A stretch of DNA of 64,000 nt from positions 2,046,001 through 2,110,000 of the forward strand of contig NZ_CP107036.1 of NCBI RefSeq assembly GCF_029542085.1. The letters run 5' to 3'. The translations under genes and the position numbers were made by a program. The notes under the pieces were generated by a model. It made no database searches, was not told where the DNA came from, and worked only from the letters and a program-made list of their open reading frames with translations. Shown in pieces: positions 55,673-64,000 of this stretch; position 1 is the stretch's first letter; the number at the start of each line of letters is the position of its first letter. Origin of the DNA: Sphingobacterium sp. ML3W (lineage in GTDB: Bacteria; Bacteroidota; Bacteroidia; Sphingobacteriales; Sphingobacteriaceae).

Positions 55673-56353
55673 ATGATTGAAAATAAAGTAATTACATTAA
55701 AGAACGTTGATATCTTTCAACAGAAACATTTAGTATTATCCAATGTCAATTTAAACATCGGGAAAGGAGAATTTCTCTACCTTATCGGACAGTCTGGCAG
55801 CGGAAAAAGTAGTTTATTAAAAATCATCTATGGCGATCTATATATCGGTAATGGAGAGGGAATGATCGCTGGGTTTGACCTCAAGAAACTTCACGAAAAT
55901 GATGTTCCTTACTTACGCCGGAAATTAGGGATTGTTTTTCAGGACTTTCATTTGTTATCCGACAGAACGATCGAGAAGAACCTCGAGTTTGCGTTAAAGG
56001 CTACGGGCTGGAAAGATAAAAAAATGATTGATGGACGTATCTTGGACGTATTGGAAAAAGTTGGACTTCGTTCCAAATTAAAGAAAATGCCTCATGAGCT
56101 TTCCGGTGGTGAGCAACAGCGGATTGTCATTGCCCGTGCCCTACTGAATAACCCAGAGATTATCCTTGCGGATGAGCCTACCGGAAACTTGGATCCTGCC
56201 ACCTCCGAGGAAATTGTCCTATTGTTGCGCGATATCGCCAATTCTGGAACAGCAATTTTAATGGCTACCCACGATTATACAATTATTCGCAATATGCCTT
56301 CCCGGATTATCAAAACTGGAGACGGTATTCTACAGGATGATGTCAGCATCTAA
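55673..56353 (+). CDS. ftsE: Cell-division ATP-binding protein
   Basis: A 226-residue ABC ATPase. Walker A GQSGSGKSS (39-47), signature ELSGGEQQRIVIARALL near 143, Walker B IILADEPTGNLDP. In division it pairs with the FtsX membrane protein to control cell-wall hydrolases. No ftsX gene is beside it, which is common in Bacteroidota. An alternative is a LolD-type ATPase, since the two subfamilies are close. Confidence 0.83.
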   Translation: MIENKVITLKNVDIFQQKHLVLSNVNLNIGKGEFLYLIGQSGSGKSSLLKIIYGDLYIGNGEGMIAGFDLKKLHENDVPYLRRKLGIVFQDFHLLSDRTIEKNLEFALKATGWKDKKMIDGRILDVLEKVGLRSKLKKMPHELSGGEQQRIVIARALLNNPEIILADEPTGNLDPATSEEIVLLLRDIANSGTAILMATHDYTIIRNMPSRIIKTGDGILQDDVSI

Positions 56354-56422
56354 ACGAAAAACTGACAAGTAAAAAGACATTTTTGCAAATTCCGACAAAT
56401 TGTTAGGCTTTTTTAATAAAAT

Positions 56423-56464
56423 CTGACAAGCTGTCGGAATTTTATTGTTTGGCAAAAACTTTGA
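56423..56464 (+). promoter_or_regulatory. Candidate stress promoter of grpE-dnaJ
   Basis: CTGACA (56423-56428) and TGTCGG (56432-56437) form a near palindrome. It is followed by TTTGGCA at 56448-56454 and TTTGA at 56460-56464. The TGGCA and TTG elements have the spacing of a sigma-54 (-24/-12) promoter, though the usual final C is A here. A normal Bacteroidota promoter is possible too. It precedes grpE by about 50 bases. Confidence 0.4.
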
Positions 56465-56511
56465 GAAAAGAAGATATAGTAAATTTTTGAATCTATTTTA
56501 GCATTGAAGAT

Positions 56512-57060
56512 ATGAATGAGCAAGATAATTATTATGATGAGAGTCAAGATCAAGTAGAAACTAATTCTTCTGATCAACAAGAGCAGCCTTCGGATAATCA
56601 GGTAGAATTGTCTACCGAAGAGAAGTTGGCCGCAGAATTGGCAGAGGCAAAGGATAAATACATTCGTCTTTCTGCTGAATTTGACAATTATAGAAAACGT
56701 ACAAGCAAAGAACGTGTTGAATTGATTCAATCAGCAGGAAAAGATGTGATCAGTAAATTATTACCTACGTTAGATGATTTTGACCGAGCATTAAGTGCTA
56801 TGGAAACTGCTACAGACGTAGAATCCGTTAAAACAGGGATGGATATTGTCAACAACAAATTAAGACAAACCCTGTCTCAATTGGGATTAAAAGAAATGGA
56901 AACTGCTGGCCAGGCATTTGACCCTGAATTACAGGAAGCTATTACATCCATTCCAGCACCTACAGCAGATTTAAAAAATAAAGTAGTGGACGTAATCGAA
57001 AAGGGATACTATTTGGGTGACAAAGTGATTCGTCACGCTAAAGTAGTTATAGGTCAATAA
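56512..57060 (+). CDS. grpE: Nucleotide exchange factor GrpE
   Basis: A 182-residue cochaperone that releases ADP from DnaK. A polar N-terminal ~45 residues are followed by the coiled coil ([20 protein letters not shown]) and the head domain ([14 protein letters not shown]; the typical [24 protein letters not shown] end and [17 protein letters not shown]). Starts the grpE-dnaJ pair; dnaJ follows after 10 bases. dnaK is not in the window. Confidence 0.95.
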   Translation: MNEQDNYYDESQDQVETNSSDQQEQPSDNQVELSTEEKLAAELAEAKDKYIRLSAEFDNYRKRTSKERVELIQSAGKDVISKLLPTLDDFDRALSAMETATDVESVKTGMDIVNNKLRQTLSQLGLKEMETAGQAFDPELQEAITSIPAPTADLKNKVVDVIEKGYYLGDKVIRHAKVVIGQ

Positions 57061-57070
57061 TATTAAGACG

Positions 57071-58228
57071 ATGTCAAAAAGAGATTATTACGATATACTT
57101 GGTGTCGCGCGTTCAGCGGACGAGAAGGAGATTAAATCATCCTATCGCAAATTAGCGATTAAATATCACCCGGACAAAAACCCCGGTGATCATGAAGCGG
57201 AGGAAAAATTTAAGGAGGCTGCTGAGGCATACGATATCTTGAGCAATCCACAAAAACGTCAACGCTACGACCAATTTGGCCATGCTGGTAATTCAGCAAG
57301 TGGTGGCTACGGCGGTGGTGGTGGCATGAATATGGATGACATATTTAGCCAGTTTGGTGATATCTTTGGTGGCGGACATCCCTTCGAAAGTTTCTTCGGT
57401 GGCGGTGGCGGAGGTCAGCGTGGTGGCCGCCGCGTAGCACGTGGAAGCAACTTGCGTATTAAAGTTAAATTGACTCTTGAAGAAATCGCTAAAGGTGTTG
57501 AGAAAAAAGTAAAGGTCAACAAACAAGTTTCCTGTCATAGCTGTGATGGCTCTGGAGCTAAAGACAAATCTTCTTTCCATACCTGTAAGACCTGTGGTGG
57601 CTCTGGATCTGTACGCCGAGTAACAAATACCATTCTGGGTCAAATGCAAACCACTAGCACCTGCCCTACCTGTAATGGTGAAGGTGTTGAAATTACCGCA
57701 AAATGTACAACCTGTAGAGGTGAAGGATTAGAGCGTGGTGAAGAAACAATCGCAATCAATATCCCTGCCGGAGTAAGCGAAGGAATGCAACTCTCTATGA
57801 GTGGCAAAGGAAATGCAGCCCCACGTGGTGGTATACCAGGGGACCTTATTATATTAATCGAGGAGGTTCCACACGAAAGCTTAAAACGTGACGGCCTTAA
57901 TGTCATCTATGATCTGTACATTAATTTCGTCGATGCCACTTTAGGTACCAGCGTAGAAGTTCCGACAATTGATGGAAAAGCTAAAATAAAAATCGAACCT
58001 GGAACACAGGGTGGTAAAATATTACGTCTGAAAGGAAAAGGTATTCCTGAAGTCAATTCTTACCATAAAGGTGATCAGCTTGTTTACGTTAATATCTGGA
58101 CACCAAAAGCTGTATCCAACGAAGAAAAAGAATTATTGAATAAACTCAAAGAATCACCAAACTTTAAACCACAACCTGGTAAAAGTGAAAAATCATTTTT
58201 TGAACGTATAAAAGAATATTTCGAATAA
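57071..58228 (+). CDS. dnaJ: Chaperone DnaJ
   Basis: A 385-residue type I J-domain cochaperone that stimulates the DnaK ATPase. The J domain (1-70) has KYHPDKNP with its HPD triad; a Gly/Phe-rich linker follows (about 75-125), then four CxxCxGxG zinc motifs ([32 protein letters not shown]), and the C-terminal peptide-binding domains. Normal length. Confidence 0.97.
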   Translation: MSKRDYYDILGVARSADEKEIKSSYRKLAIKYHPDKNPGDHEAEEKFKEAAEAYDILSNPQKRQRYDQFGHAGNSASGGYGGGGGMNMDDIFSQFGDIFGGGHPFESFFGGGGGGQRGGRRVARGSNLRIKVKLTLEEIAKGVEKKVKVNKQVSCHSCDGSGAKDKSSFHTCKTCGGSGSVRRVTNTILGQMQTTSTCPTCNGEGVEITAKCTTCRGEGLERGEETIAINIPAGVSEGMQLSMSGKGNAAPRGGIPGDLIILIEEVPHESLKRDGLNVIYDLYINFVDATLGTSVEVPTIDGKAKIKIEPGTQGGKILRLKGKGIPEVNSYHKGDQLVYVNIWTPKAVSNEEKELLNKLKESPNFKPQPGKSEKSFFERIKEYFE

Positions 58229-58249
58229 AAGTCGGATTAACCCGATGTC

Positions 58250-58289
58250 AAAAGAGCCATTGATCCAATTGATCAATGGCTCTTTTTTT
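58250..58289 (+). terminator. Terminator of grpE-dnaJ
   Basis: AAAAGAGCCATTGATC (58250-58265) pairs with GATCAATGGCTCTTTT (58271-58286), with a T-run after it. Confidence 0.9.
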
Positions 58290-58541
58290 GCTTTCTTACA
58301 TCAAACTGACAAATAATAACAAAAAGTCAATACAATATAGATATTCAAAAAATAAACGGATTATCAATCAAAAAATAGCAAAATTTAAATATTTGAACCA
58401 CTATCATTTACGAGTTTGACAAAATATCTAGACAATCTAGTGACAATAAAATAAAATAACTTTACGACATTTGACTAACAAATTAAAAAAGTCAGGAAGT
58501 AATTACTGACTTATTAAAGCAAACTATTAAAATAAAAACAC

Positions 58542-59180
58542 ATGAAAAAAGTTTTACTTACATTAGCAGCCGTAGCTGGTTTGACAGTCGCTTCACAAGC
58601 ACAAGAATTTGGTTTCAAAAAAACTGACTTCATTGTTGAAGGTAATCTTTCTGCAAATACGTCAAATGACAAAACGGATCACATAAAAACAAACTCATTT
58701 AACTTCAACCCTTCTGTTGGTTACTTTGTTACTGATAAGATCGCTGTAGGTTTAGATTTCAACGTTGGCAACAATAAAAAAACAACGAATGTTGATCAAG
58801 CAAACGAATCATATGTAAAAGGCAATAGTTTTGGAGTAGGTGCTTATGGACGTTACTACTTCCTTGAATTAGGTTCACGTTTCAAAACTTACGCTCAATT
58901 AGGTGCTGGTTATGCGCAAGCTGATGGAAAAATCAATGATGGTACAAATACAATTGATGTTCCTAAAACAAAAGGATTTGGTGCAAACGCTGGTTTGGGT
59001 ATCAACTACTTTGTAACGCCTAAAATTGCAATCAACTTTGGTTTGACTGATTTATTGTCATTCAAAACTTCAAAACTTGACGTTGACGGAGCAAAATCAT
59101 CTAACGAATTTAACGCAAACATCAATAGCTTCAATAACTTCTTTGATACAGCTAAATTTGGTTTGACATTCAAATTCTAG
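58542..59180 (+). CDS. Outer membrane beta-barrel protein
   Basis: A 212-residue barrel with a signal peptide (VASQAQE, cut near residue 20). It is made of short amphipathic strands alternating with polar turns, and ends in GLTFKF, an aromatic C-terminus fit for outer membrane insertion. No ligand is predictable. Codon and base use look highly expressed (short, AT-rich, few rare codons). Confidence 0.85.
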   Translation: MKKVLLTLAAVAGLTVASQAQEFGFKKTDFIVEGNLSANTSNDKTDHIKTNSFNFNPSVGYFVTDKIAVGLDFNVGNNKKTTNVDQANESYVKGNSFGVGAYGRYYFLELGSRFKTYAQLGAGYAQADGKINDGTNTIDVPKTKGFGANAGLGINYFVTPKIAINFGLTDLLSFKTSKLDVDGAKSSNEFNANINSFNNFFDTAKFGLTFKF

Positions 59181-59202
59181 TCTGCAAAGCTAGGAATTCA
59201 AT

Positions 59203-59242
59203 AAAAGAAAAGGCGATAAGATATCTTATCGCCTTTTCTTTT
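59203..59242. terminator. Bidirectional terminator between OMP and NlpC genes
   Basis: A perfect 40-base palindrome: arm 59203-59222 (AAAAGAAAAGGCGATAAGAT) is the exact reverse complement of 59223-59242, with A-rich and T-rich ends. Confidence 0.9.
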
Positions 59243-59255
59243 GTTTAAATATCGA

Positions 59256-60029
59256 CTAAATATAGCGCTTTACAATACGTAGTTTATGTGAATATTTATT
59301 CAATTCCCGATTAAAGATCCCTTCGTTATCCATTCGATCAATACGTACTTTAGCTGATGCATGAATAATGGTATCCCTATCCAACATAATACCTACATGT
59401 GTAATGCGTCCGTCCGCGTTGTCAAAATAAGCCAAATCTCCCGTCTTAATTTCTGAAATAAAATCAACAGTCTCCCCGATTTCCGCCTGCTGATATGCAT
59501 CTCTTGGCAGGTTAATCCCAAAGCAACTATAAATCAGTTGAGAAAAACCTGAGCAGTCTATTCCCCATTGGGAGCGCCCACCCCACAAGTAGGGTGTATC
59601 TTTATAACTCGTGGCGAGTTCAGCAACCTCAGTCTCAAAATCAGATTTGGAAAAGGGATTGACACTACCTTGGTAAGCCAGGTCTAGCTCACCTAAAATA
59701 AACCTATTGGCCTCGTTTAAATAAAGTTTTGTGCCATGGCATACATGAAGTCTATTCCCATCATTAAAAAGTAATCCGCCTTCCCTTCCGACCAAACTTG
59801 ACGTCCCAGCGAAATAGTGCTCAATTTCTACTGAATCAACTACTATAAACTGACCATTCTGGATCCAGCCCAGATAATTGGTTTCCAACATCCGTATCGC
59901 TGTCCAGTCAGTCTCAACGTTCAGAATTTCAAATAATTCCCCAAATAACACTTGGGAAACCATCTCACTTCGATGTGCCTGCTCCGAACGCAAAGGAACC
60001 AAAGCAAGTGTACAAATACCATATTTCAT
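59256..60029 (-). CDS. NlpC/P60 cell-wall hydrolase with SH3-like domain
   Basis: A 257-residue C40-family peptidase. The N-terminal ~110 residues hold bacterial SH3-like folds (VSQVLFGELFEILNVETDW; YLGWIQNGQFI). The catalytic domain (about 130-257) has Cys159 in IDCSGFSQLIY, His211 in THVGIM and His223 in IIHASAK. It cuts peptidoglycan peptide stems. No signal peptide is visible, so export route is unclear. Confidence 0.9.
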   Translation of the reverse strand: MKYGICTLALVPLRSEQAHRSEMVSQVLFGELFEILNVETDWTAIRMLETNYLGWIQNGQFIVVDSVEIEHYFAGTSSLVGREGGLLFNDGNRLHVCHGTKLYLNEANRFILGELDLAYQGSVNPFSKSDFETEVAELATSYKDTPYLWGGRSQWGIDCSGFSQLIYSCFGINLPRDAYQQAEIGETVDFISEIKTGDLAYFDNADGRITHVGIMLDRDTIIHASAKVRIDRMDNEGIFNRELNKYSHKLRIVKRYI

Positions 60030-60102
60030 TGGCCAAATAAAACAAAATTGTCAAATCTATGATTATATATTATAAAACGAAGATAAATTAATTATAGTAG
60101 AT

Positions 60103-60576
60103 ATGGAGAATACAAATTTAAAATTCAAAAGAATACTCGTTGCAGTCGATGATGCTCCATGTTCAGAGAAAGCCATTCTATATGCCAGAGAAATGGCTCA
60201 GGTATTCAGTGCTGCTGTCGCCCTTGTCACTGTTATCCCCCCGACTTCACCAACAAATTTCGGAGCGGATCCACTATTGGGTCAGCAGCCTATTATCGTA
60301 CCGGAAGTATCCGAAATGGAACAGGAAAATGCGCAAAAATATCTTGAAAAATTAAGCGGGGAATTTATCGGTTCAGGAGAAATATATCTTTTCAATCGAA
60401 TTGGATCAATCAAAGAAGAAATTCTTGCGGCTTCACATGAGTGGTCGGCAGATCTAATTATTATGGGATCTAATGGGAGAAGCGGATTTGATCATTTTAT
60501 TTCAGGTTCTGTATCTGAATCCGTGATTCGCAAGGCAACCTGTCCTGTATTGGTCATACCAAGCAAATGTGATTAG
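60103..60576 (+). CDS. Universal stress protein
   Basis: A 157-residue UspA-fold protein (ILVAVDDAPCSEKAILYARE; then the nucleotide-binding GSNGRSGFDHFISGSVSE). It likely binds ATP. Stands alone and is followed by a strong terminator. Confidence 0.93.
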   Translation: MENTNLKFKRILVAVDDAPCSEKAILYAREMAQVFSAAVALVTVIPPTSPTNFGADPLLGQQPIIVPEVSEMEQENAQKYLEKLSGEFIGSGEIYLFNRIGSIKEEILAASHEWSADLIIMGSNGRSGFDHFISGSVSESVIRKATCPVLVIPSKCD

Positions 60577-60604
60577 TAGATATGCGATGATGAAATAGTC
60601 GAAG

Positions 60605-60660
60605 CTAAAATATAGAAGCGCCTATTCTTAGAAAAAAGAATAGGCGCTTCTATATTTTAG
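60605..60660. terminator. 25-bp perfect hairpin, bidirectional terminator
   Basis: The arm at 60605-60629 (CTAAAATATAGAAGCGCCTA...) is the exact reverse complement of 60636-60660, with a 6-base loop. It separates the stress protein gene from the leftward methyltransferase gene. Confidence 0.9.
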
Positions 60661-60670
60661 GCCAATCTGG

Positions 60671-61846
60671 TTATTTTTTGATCAACCTGGCAACAAACAT
60701 GCTATCTGCTCTTTCAGTATAACCATCCAGACAACGCATACTTTCCAGTTCAAATCCCAAATTGTTTAAGATATAGTCAACAACTTCCTCATTCTCTGCT
60801 TTAAATACGGAGCAGGTTATATAAACCAGCGGCTTACCCACTTTCACATATCCCGCAACATGGCTAGCGATAGTTTTCTGCAATGTACTAAATTCCTCAA
60901 TCTTAGCCGTTTTAAATTCCCGGATCATCTCTGGTGTACGTCCCCAGGTACCTGAGCCTGTACAAGGTGCATCTAATAATACCCCATCAAATTTCTCGTT
61001 CCCCAATATCGGATAAGGATCTTTTGTCAGATCCAATATTTTCTTACGGTAATGTTTAATACCAGCATGATCAAATCGCTCATCCAGGTTACGAAGGATA
61101 CTCATCCGAAGATCAGTTACCAATAAATTAGCAGAAGGGCATGCATCCATTAATAAAAGAGATTTACCACCCGATGCAGCACAAGCATCCCACCAGGATT
61201 CTCTGTCCTCGGGTTTCATGAATTCAAGCGTACGCTGTGAGGATAAATCCTGTACTTCAACCAGTCCTTCCAAGTTTGAAAAGCGTTGTAAAGAGGTACC
61301 ATTGGCCAAAGAGATGGTCTGATCACTCAATTCACTATAGGGAATCTGATTTTCGTCTAAAATCGCACGAACGACCTTATTTTTACCTCGCTTTACCCGG
61401 ATATACAGATGAGGCTGAACCAATTGGCTCTTCAAAAATAGTCTGGTATCAATCTGAGACGAAAAATAGCTTGTGAAAGGAAATAGATCTTCACTTTTTA
61501 GTAGTCCTTCAGATTCAAGAAAAGAAATCTTCTGATCTAAAGATAAACCCAACTTATCACTATAAGCAGGTTCAAGTAGATTGACCAAAGGGCTATCGTT
61601 TTCGCATAAAAACTCCGCAAGAACCAATCGTCGCTGCTGTGACAACTGTGAAGCTGCTAACCCCAAACGGAAATAGTTGTAACACAGACGGGAAGTGGAC
61701 CGACGATCCGAAGACCCCATCTGTTTATTCTCCTTAAAAAAAGTCGTTAAATACCGCGAAAACGGTTGATCTCCTTCGAAACCATCCATCGCTCGCTCAA
61801 AATTACGTATTTGTTGGTAAACACGTTTTTCACTGAATTCAGCCAT
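60671..61846 (-). CDS. RsmB-like RNA (cytosine-C5) methyltransferase
   Basis: A 391-residue RsmB/Nop2-type enzyme. The Rossmann-fold methyltransferase domain fills the C-terminal ~200 residues, with AdoMet-binding WWDACAASGGKSLLLMDA, DAPCTGSGTWGR (one catalytic cysteine) and LVYITCSVF (the second). Target is a cytosine in 16S rRNA (as in RsmB) or a tRNA. The N-terminal ~120 residues are a helical RNA-binding part. Confidence 0.88.
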   Translation of the reverse strand: MAEFSEKRVYQQIRNFERAMDGFEGDQPFSRYLTTFFKENKQMGSSDRRSTSRLCYNYFRLGLAASQLSQQRRLVLAEFLCENDSPLVNLLEPAYSDKLGLSLDQKISFLESEGLLKSEDLFPFTSYFSSQIDTRLFLKSQLVQPHLYIRVKRGKNKVVRAILDENQIPYSELSDQTISLANGTSLQRFSNLEGLVEVQDLSSQRTLEFMKPEDRESWWDACAASGGKSLLLMDACPSANLLVTDLRMSILRNLDERFDHAGIKHYRKKILDLTKDPYPILGNEKFDGVLLDAPCTGSGTWGRTPEMIREFKTAKIEEFSTLQKTIASHVAGYVKVGKPLVYITCSVFKAENEEVVDYILNNLGFELESMRCLDGYTERADSMFVARLIKK

Positions 61847-61853
61847 TCAAGGA

Positions 61854-63143
61854 TTATTTTCTTTCAAATTTCTTGTTGTGATAAACCATGATCCCCAAAG
61901 CTCTATTGGCATACCCCCACTTCGGATAGAATTCAAATCTATAATCGCTATTGAGTCCAGAGAATTTCTCCTGAGTCATATGGCTTACATAATCAACACC
62001 GTATTTATGAAGTAGACGCCCAAAATAAACGGCGGCATCATAACCCTTATAAGAAAACTCAGAAGGATCTACTTTATACAGTGATTTGTAATTTGATATA
62101 AACTTTTTCGTATCACCGTCAGAATCATTGGCTAAGCTCGAAGAAGTGATCGTCAAACTATAAAAATCCATGTTTTCAAAATTTTCAAAGGAAAGTTTTG
62201 AAAGATTTGGATGGCCATATAGCTTGAACTGGTTACCAGGATTCAAGAAACGCTCATCCATAGCATCCAACAATCCTTTGACCAAGTTCTTATTGGCAGT
62301 TCCGGATACAACATGATTTGTTCCTGTCAGCACCAGGCTATTATTGAGCTCATTTAGGCTCATAACCGTTTTTACTTTTGCCTGTGCATTCGCCTTTGTG
62401 ACCTCGCTGGCAAAATTGACCAGGAATTGTTTGCTTTCATCATCTCCGGCATCATAGATCAAAATCTGATCTCCATTATAATACTGATCAGCGACATATT
62501 TTGCCATTGTTTCGGAATGGGTCCGTATCGATGGCGTCATGGACACCAAGTTAGGGACACTAAATTCCGAAGCCATCGTAGCCGCTAATGGAGACACCTG
62601 GAGGACATTTTTATTCGCAAAGGTCTGTGCAAAACTTCTGATTTCCCGTGGGTAAACTGGACCGACAACAAGTGCAGCATCCTTTACCGTAGCCGCAGTT
62701 CCCAAAGACGCATTGTAAGCTACATTATCGCGCGAGTCGATGACCTGCAAATCAAACAGCATTCCATCCTTAGCGATCTTGTCTAGGCCTGCTTGAAAAC
62801 CCTGGTAAAAGTCCAATGCCAAAGCAGATCGCTCGACATCTTCAGTAGTCACCGTTTTAGCAATGCTATTTAGTTCAAACGGTAAAAGAAGTGCAATTTT
62901 ATTGTTTTTAACCGAATGGCCATTTACATTTTGCACATCGCCAACTTTTACAGCAGGCTTATCTTTCTCACTGTTTGGTTTGGTGACAGCAGTTTGCTGT
63001 TCGCCCCGACTAGAAGAGGGCGAACGCAATACTGTGCTTTTTTTGGTTGTACAGCTGGCGAGGCATAATGCCACGAGTGCTGCAACCCATATTTTATTCC
63101 CACTCAATCGTAGCGGGTGGTTTTGAACTGATATCATATACAA
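61854..63143 (-). CDS. Periplasmic binding-type lipoprotein (LpoA/ABC-binding-protein-like)
   Basis: A 429-residue predicted lipoprotein with a lipobox ending at Cys31 (LCLASC). The mature part is a type I periplasmic binding fold ([52 protein letters not shown]). Such proteins in Bacteroidota are related to LpoA-type penicillin-binding-protein activators or to amino-acid-binding proteins. The start shown overlaps guaA by 50 bases; a TTG start at 63107 (LSGNKIWV) would shorten the overlap and still keep the signal. Confidence 0.75.
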   Translation of the reverse strand: MYMISVQNHPLRLSGNKIWVAALVALCLASCTTKKSTVLRSPSSSRGEQQTAVTKPNSEKDKPAVKVGDVQNVNGHSVKNNKIALLLPFELNSIAKTVTTEDVERSALALDFYQGFQAGLDKIAKDGMLFDLQVIDSRDNVAYNASLGTAATVKDAALVVGPVYPREIRSFAQTFANKNVLQVSPLAATMASEFSVPNLVSMTPSIRTHSETMAKYVADQYYNGDQILIYDAGDDESKQFLVNFASEVTKANAQAKVKTVMSLNELNNSLVLTGTNHVVSGTANKNLVKGLLDAMDERFLNPGNQFKLYGHPNLSKLSFENFENMDFYSLTITSSSLANDSDGDTKKFISNYKSLYKVDPSEFSYKGYDAAVYFGRLLHKYGVDYVSHMTQEKFSGLNSDYRFEFYPKWGYANRALGIMVYHNKKFERK

Positions 63144-64000
63144 CTCTGTTTATTCCTTTCACATGGTTGATAATTTCATTTGAAATTTTTGCCAACAGGT
63201 CATATGGTAGATGTATCCAATCTGCAGTCATTCCATCAAGAGACCCTACAGCTCTTAAGCTCACAACATGCTCGTAAGTACGTTCGTCACCCATTACCCC
63301 TACCGAACGCACAGGTAAAAAGATTGTACCAGCTTGCCATACTTTATCATACCATCCTGATTCCTTCAAGTTACTGATAAAGATTGCATCTGCTTCCTGA
63401 ACAATCCGTACTCTTTCGGCTGTAATATCACCTAAAATACGAATGGCTAAACCAGGACCTGGAAATGGATGTCTACCTAAAATCGCCTGATCTACCTCTA
63501 ATGCCTTCCCAACTCTTCTGACTTCGTCTTTAAATAAAGTCTTTAATGGTTCAACAACTTTCAGTTTCATAAAATCAGGCAAACCGCCGACATTATGGTG
63601 TGATTTTATTGTTGCTGAAGGTCCTTTAACCGAAACTGACTCAATGATATCGGGATAGATTGTACCTTGTCCCAACCATTTCGCTTCGATTCCTTCTGGT
63701 AATTCTTTTTGAATTTCCTTCGCAGCTTCATCAAACACATCAATAAAGGAATTACCAATGATCTTACGTTTTTCCTCAGGTTCAGAAACTCCTGCCAAGC
63801 GACCATAAAACAGATCTTTCGCATTAATTCCCTTAATATTTAAACCCATATTTTTGTAAGAATCCAATACCTGCTCATATTCATCTTTACGAAGTAAGCC
63901 ATGATCTACAAAAATACAATGTAATTTCTGTCCGATTGCATGGTGTAACAATACTGCGGCAACAGTAGAATCTACACCTCCAGATAAAGCCATGATCACA
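63094..64000 (-). CDS. guaA: GMP synthase (glutamine-hydrolysing), 3' part
   Basis: The gene enters from beyond the right edge; the window shows about the last 300 residues. The ATP pyrophosphatase P-loop [12 protein letters not shown] is at the edge, followed by [18 protein letters not shown], and the C-terminal dimerisation domain ([15 protein letters not shown]; ending KPPATIEWE). It makes GMP from XMP. The glutamine-amidotransferase half is outside the window. Confidence 0.97.
   Translation of the reverse strand, partial: VIMALSGGVDSTVAAVLLHHAIGQKLHCIFVDHGLLRKDEYEQVLDSYKNMGLNIKGINAKDLFYGRLAGVSEPEEKRKIIGNSFIDVFDEAAKEIQKELPEGIEAKWLGQGTIYPDIIESVSVKGPSATIKSHHNVGGLPDFMKLKVVEPLKTLFKDEVRRVGKALEVDQAILGRHPFPGPGLAIRILGDITAERVRIVQEADAIFISNLKESGWYDKVWQAGTIFLPVRSVGVMGDERTYEHVVSLRAVGSLDGMTADWIHLPYDLLAKISNEIINHVKGINRVVYDISSKPPATIEWE

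Noticed and set aside
1..64000. CRISPR arrays, tRNA or rRNA genes
   Set aside because: No regularly spaced repeats and no cloverleaf or rRNA sequence were recognised on reading; short tRNA genes could still have been missed without a covariance search.

Overview
The window looks like chromosome of a Bacteroidota bacterium, most likely Sphingobacterium or a close relative in the Sphingobacteriaceae. Reasons: a SusC/SusD pair with a TlpA-type thioredoxin, a fimbrillin/FISUMP-type lipoprotein with its small partner peptide, weak ribosome-binding sites, an RteC-type regulator, and a Bacteroidota-style conjugation (tra) operon. No rRNA, tRNA or CRISPR array was found. The genus is inference from gene content.

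Region by region. (1) 0.4-5.5 kb: a leftward FISUMP lipoprotein with a 57-residue partner gene, a decayed metallo-beta-lactamase-fold gene, an AraC regulator and a small exported protein. (2) 5.5-11.4 kb: a leftward operon in the order hypothetical, TlpA-like thioredoxin, SusC, SusD, with overlapping or closely spaced genes. It is a candidate outer-membrane uptake system. (3) 11.4-19.2 kb: a thinly coding stretch with structured non-coding DNA, a small HTH regulator flanked by repeats, an AraC/oxidoreductase divergent pair, and a cluster of broken genes (FISUMP remnant, glycosyltransferase with frameshifts, lipoprotein disrupted by an 8-bp duplication). (4) 19.3-39.9 kb: an integrative conjugative element. 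It carries a membrane-linked LuxR-type regulator, RteC, a structured leader, a Toprim primase, MobC, a DNA cytosine methyltransferase with a long second reading frame, a relaxase, ParA, then a mating-pair-formation operon (two DUF4134 proteins, DUF4133, VirB4-like TraG, three paralogous periplasmic proteins, TraJ, TraK, TraL, TraM, TraN) and a VirD4-like coupling protein. The coupling protein is cut short at about 39.85 kb, where the sequence runs into the truncated 3' end of an opposing chromosomal membrane-protein gene. No integrase and no traO-traQ genes are in the window, so the element appears incomplete here. (5) 40-64 kb: ordinary chromosomal genes, including an SH3-domain exported protein, a large repeat protein, copper-type HMA/DUF3347 genes, the metNIQ methionine importer, a dicarboxylate symporter, ferredoxin and acyl-CoA reductase, ftsE, grpE-dnaJ, an outer membrane barrel, an NlpC/P60 hydrolase, a universal stress protein, an RsmB-like methyltransferase, a periplasmic binding lipoprotein and the 3' part of guaA.

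How the parts fit. In the conjugative element, MobC and the relaxase should process an origin of transfer that I place between the primase and mobC. The coupling protein would hand DNA to the TraE-TraN channel, while RteC, the LuxR-type protein and a leader with a terminator probably control expression. The methyltransferase may protect the DNA on entry. The strongest unusual signal is in the methyltransferase gene: a second frame stays open for 316 codons and itself reads like part of a methyltransferase.
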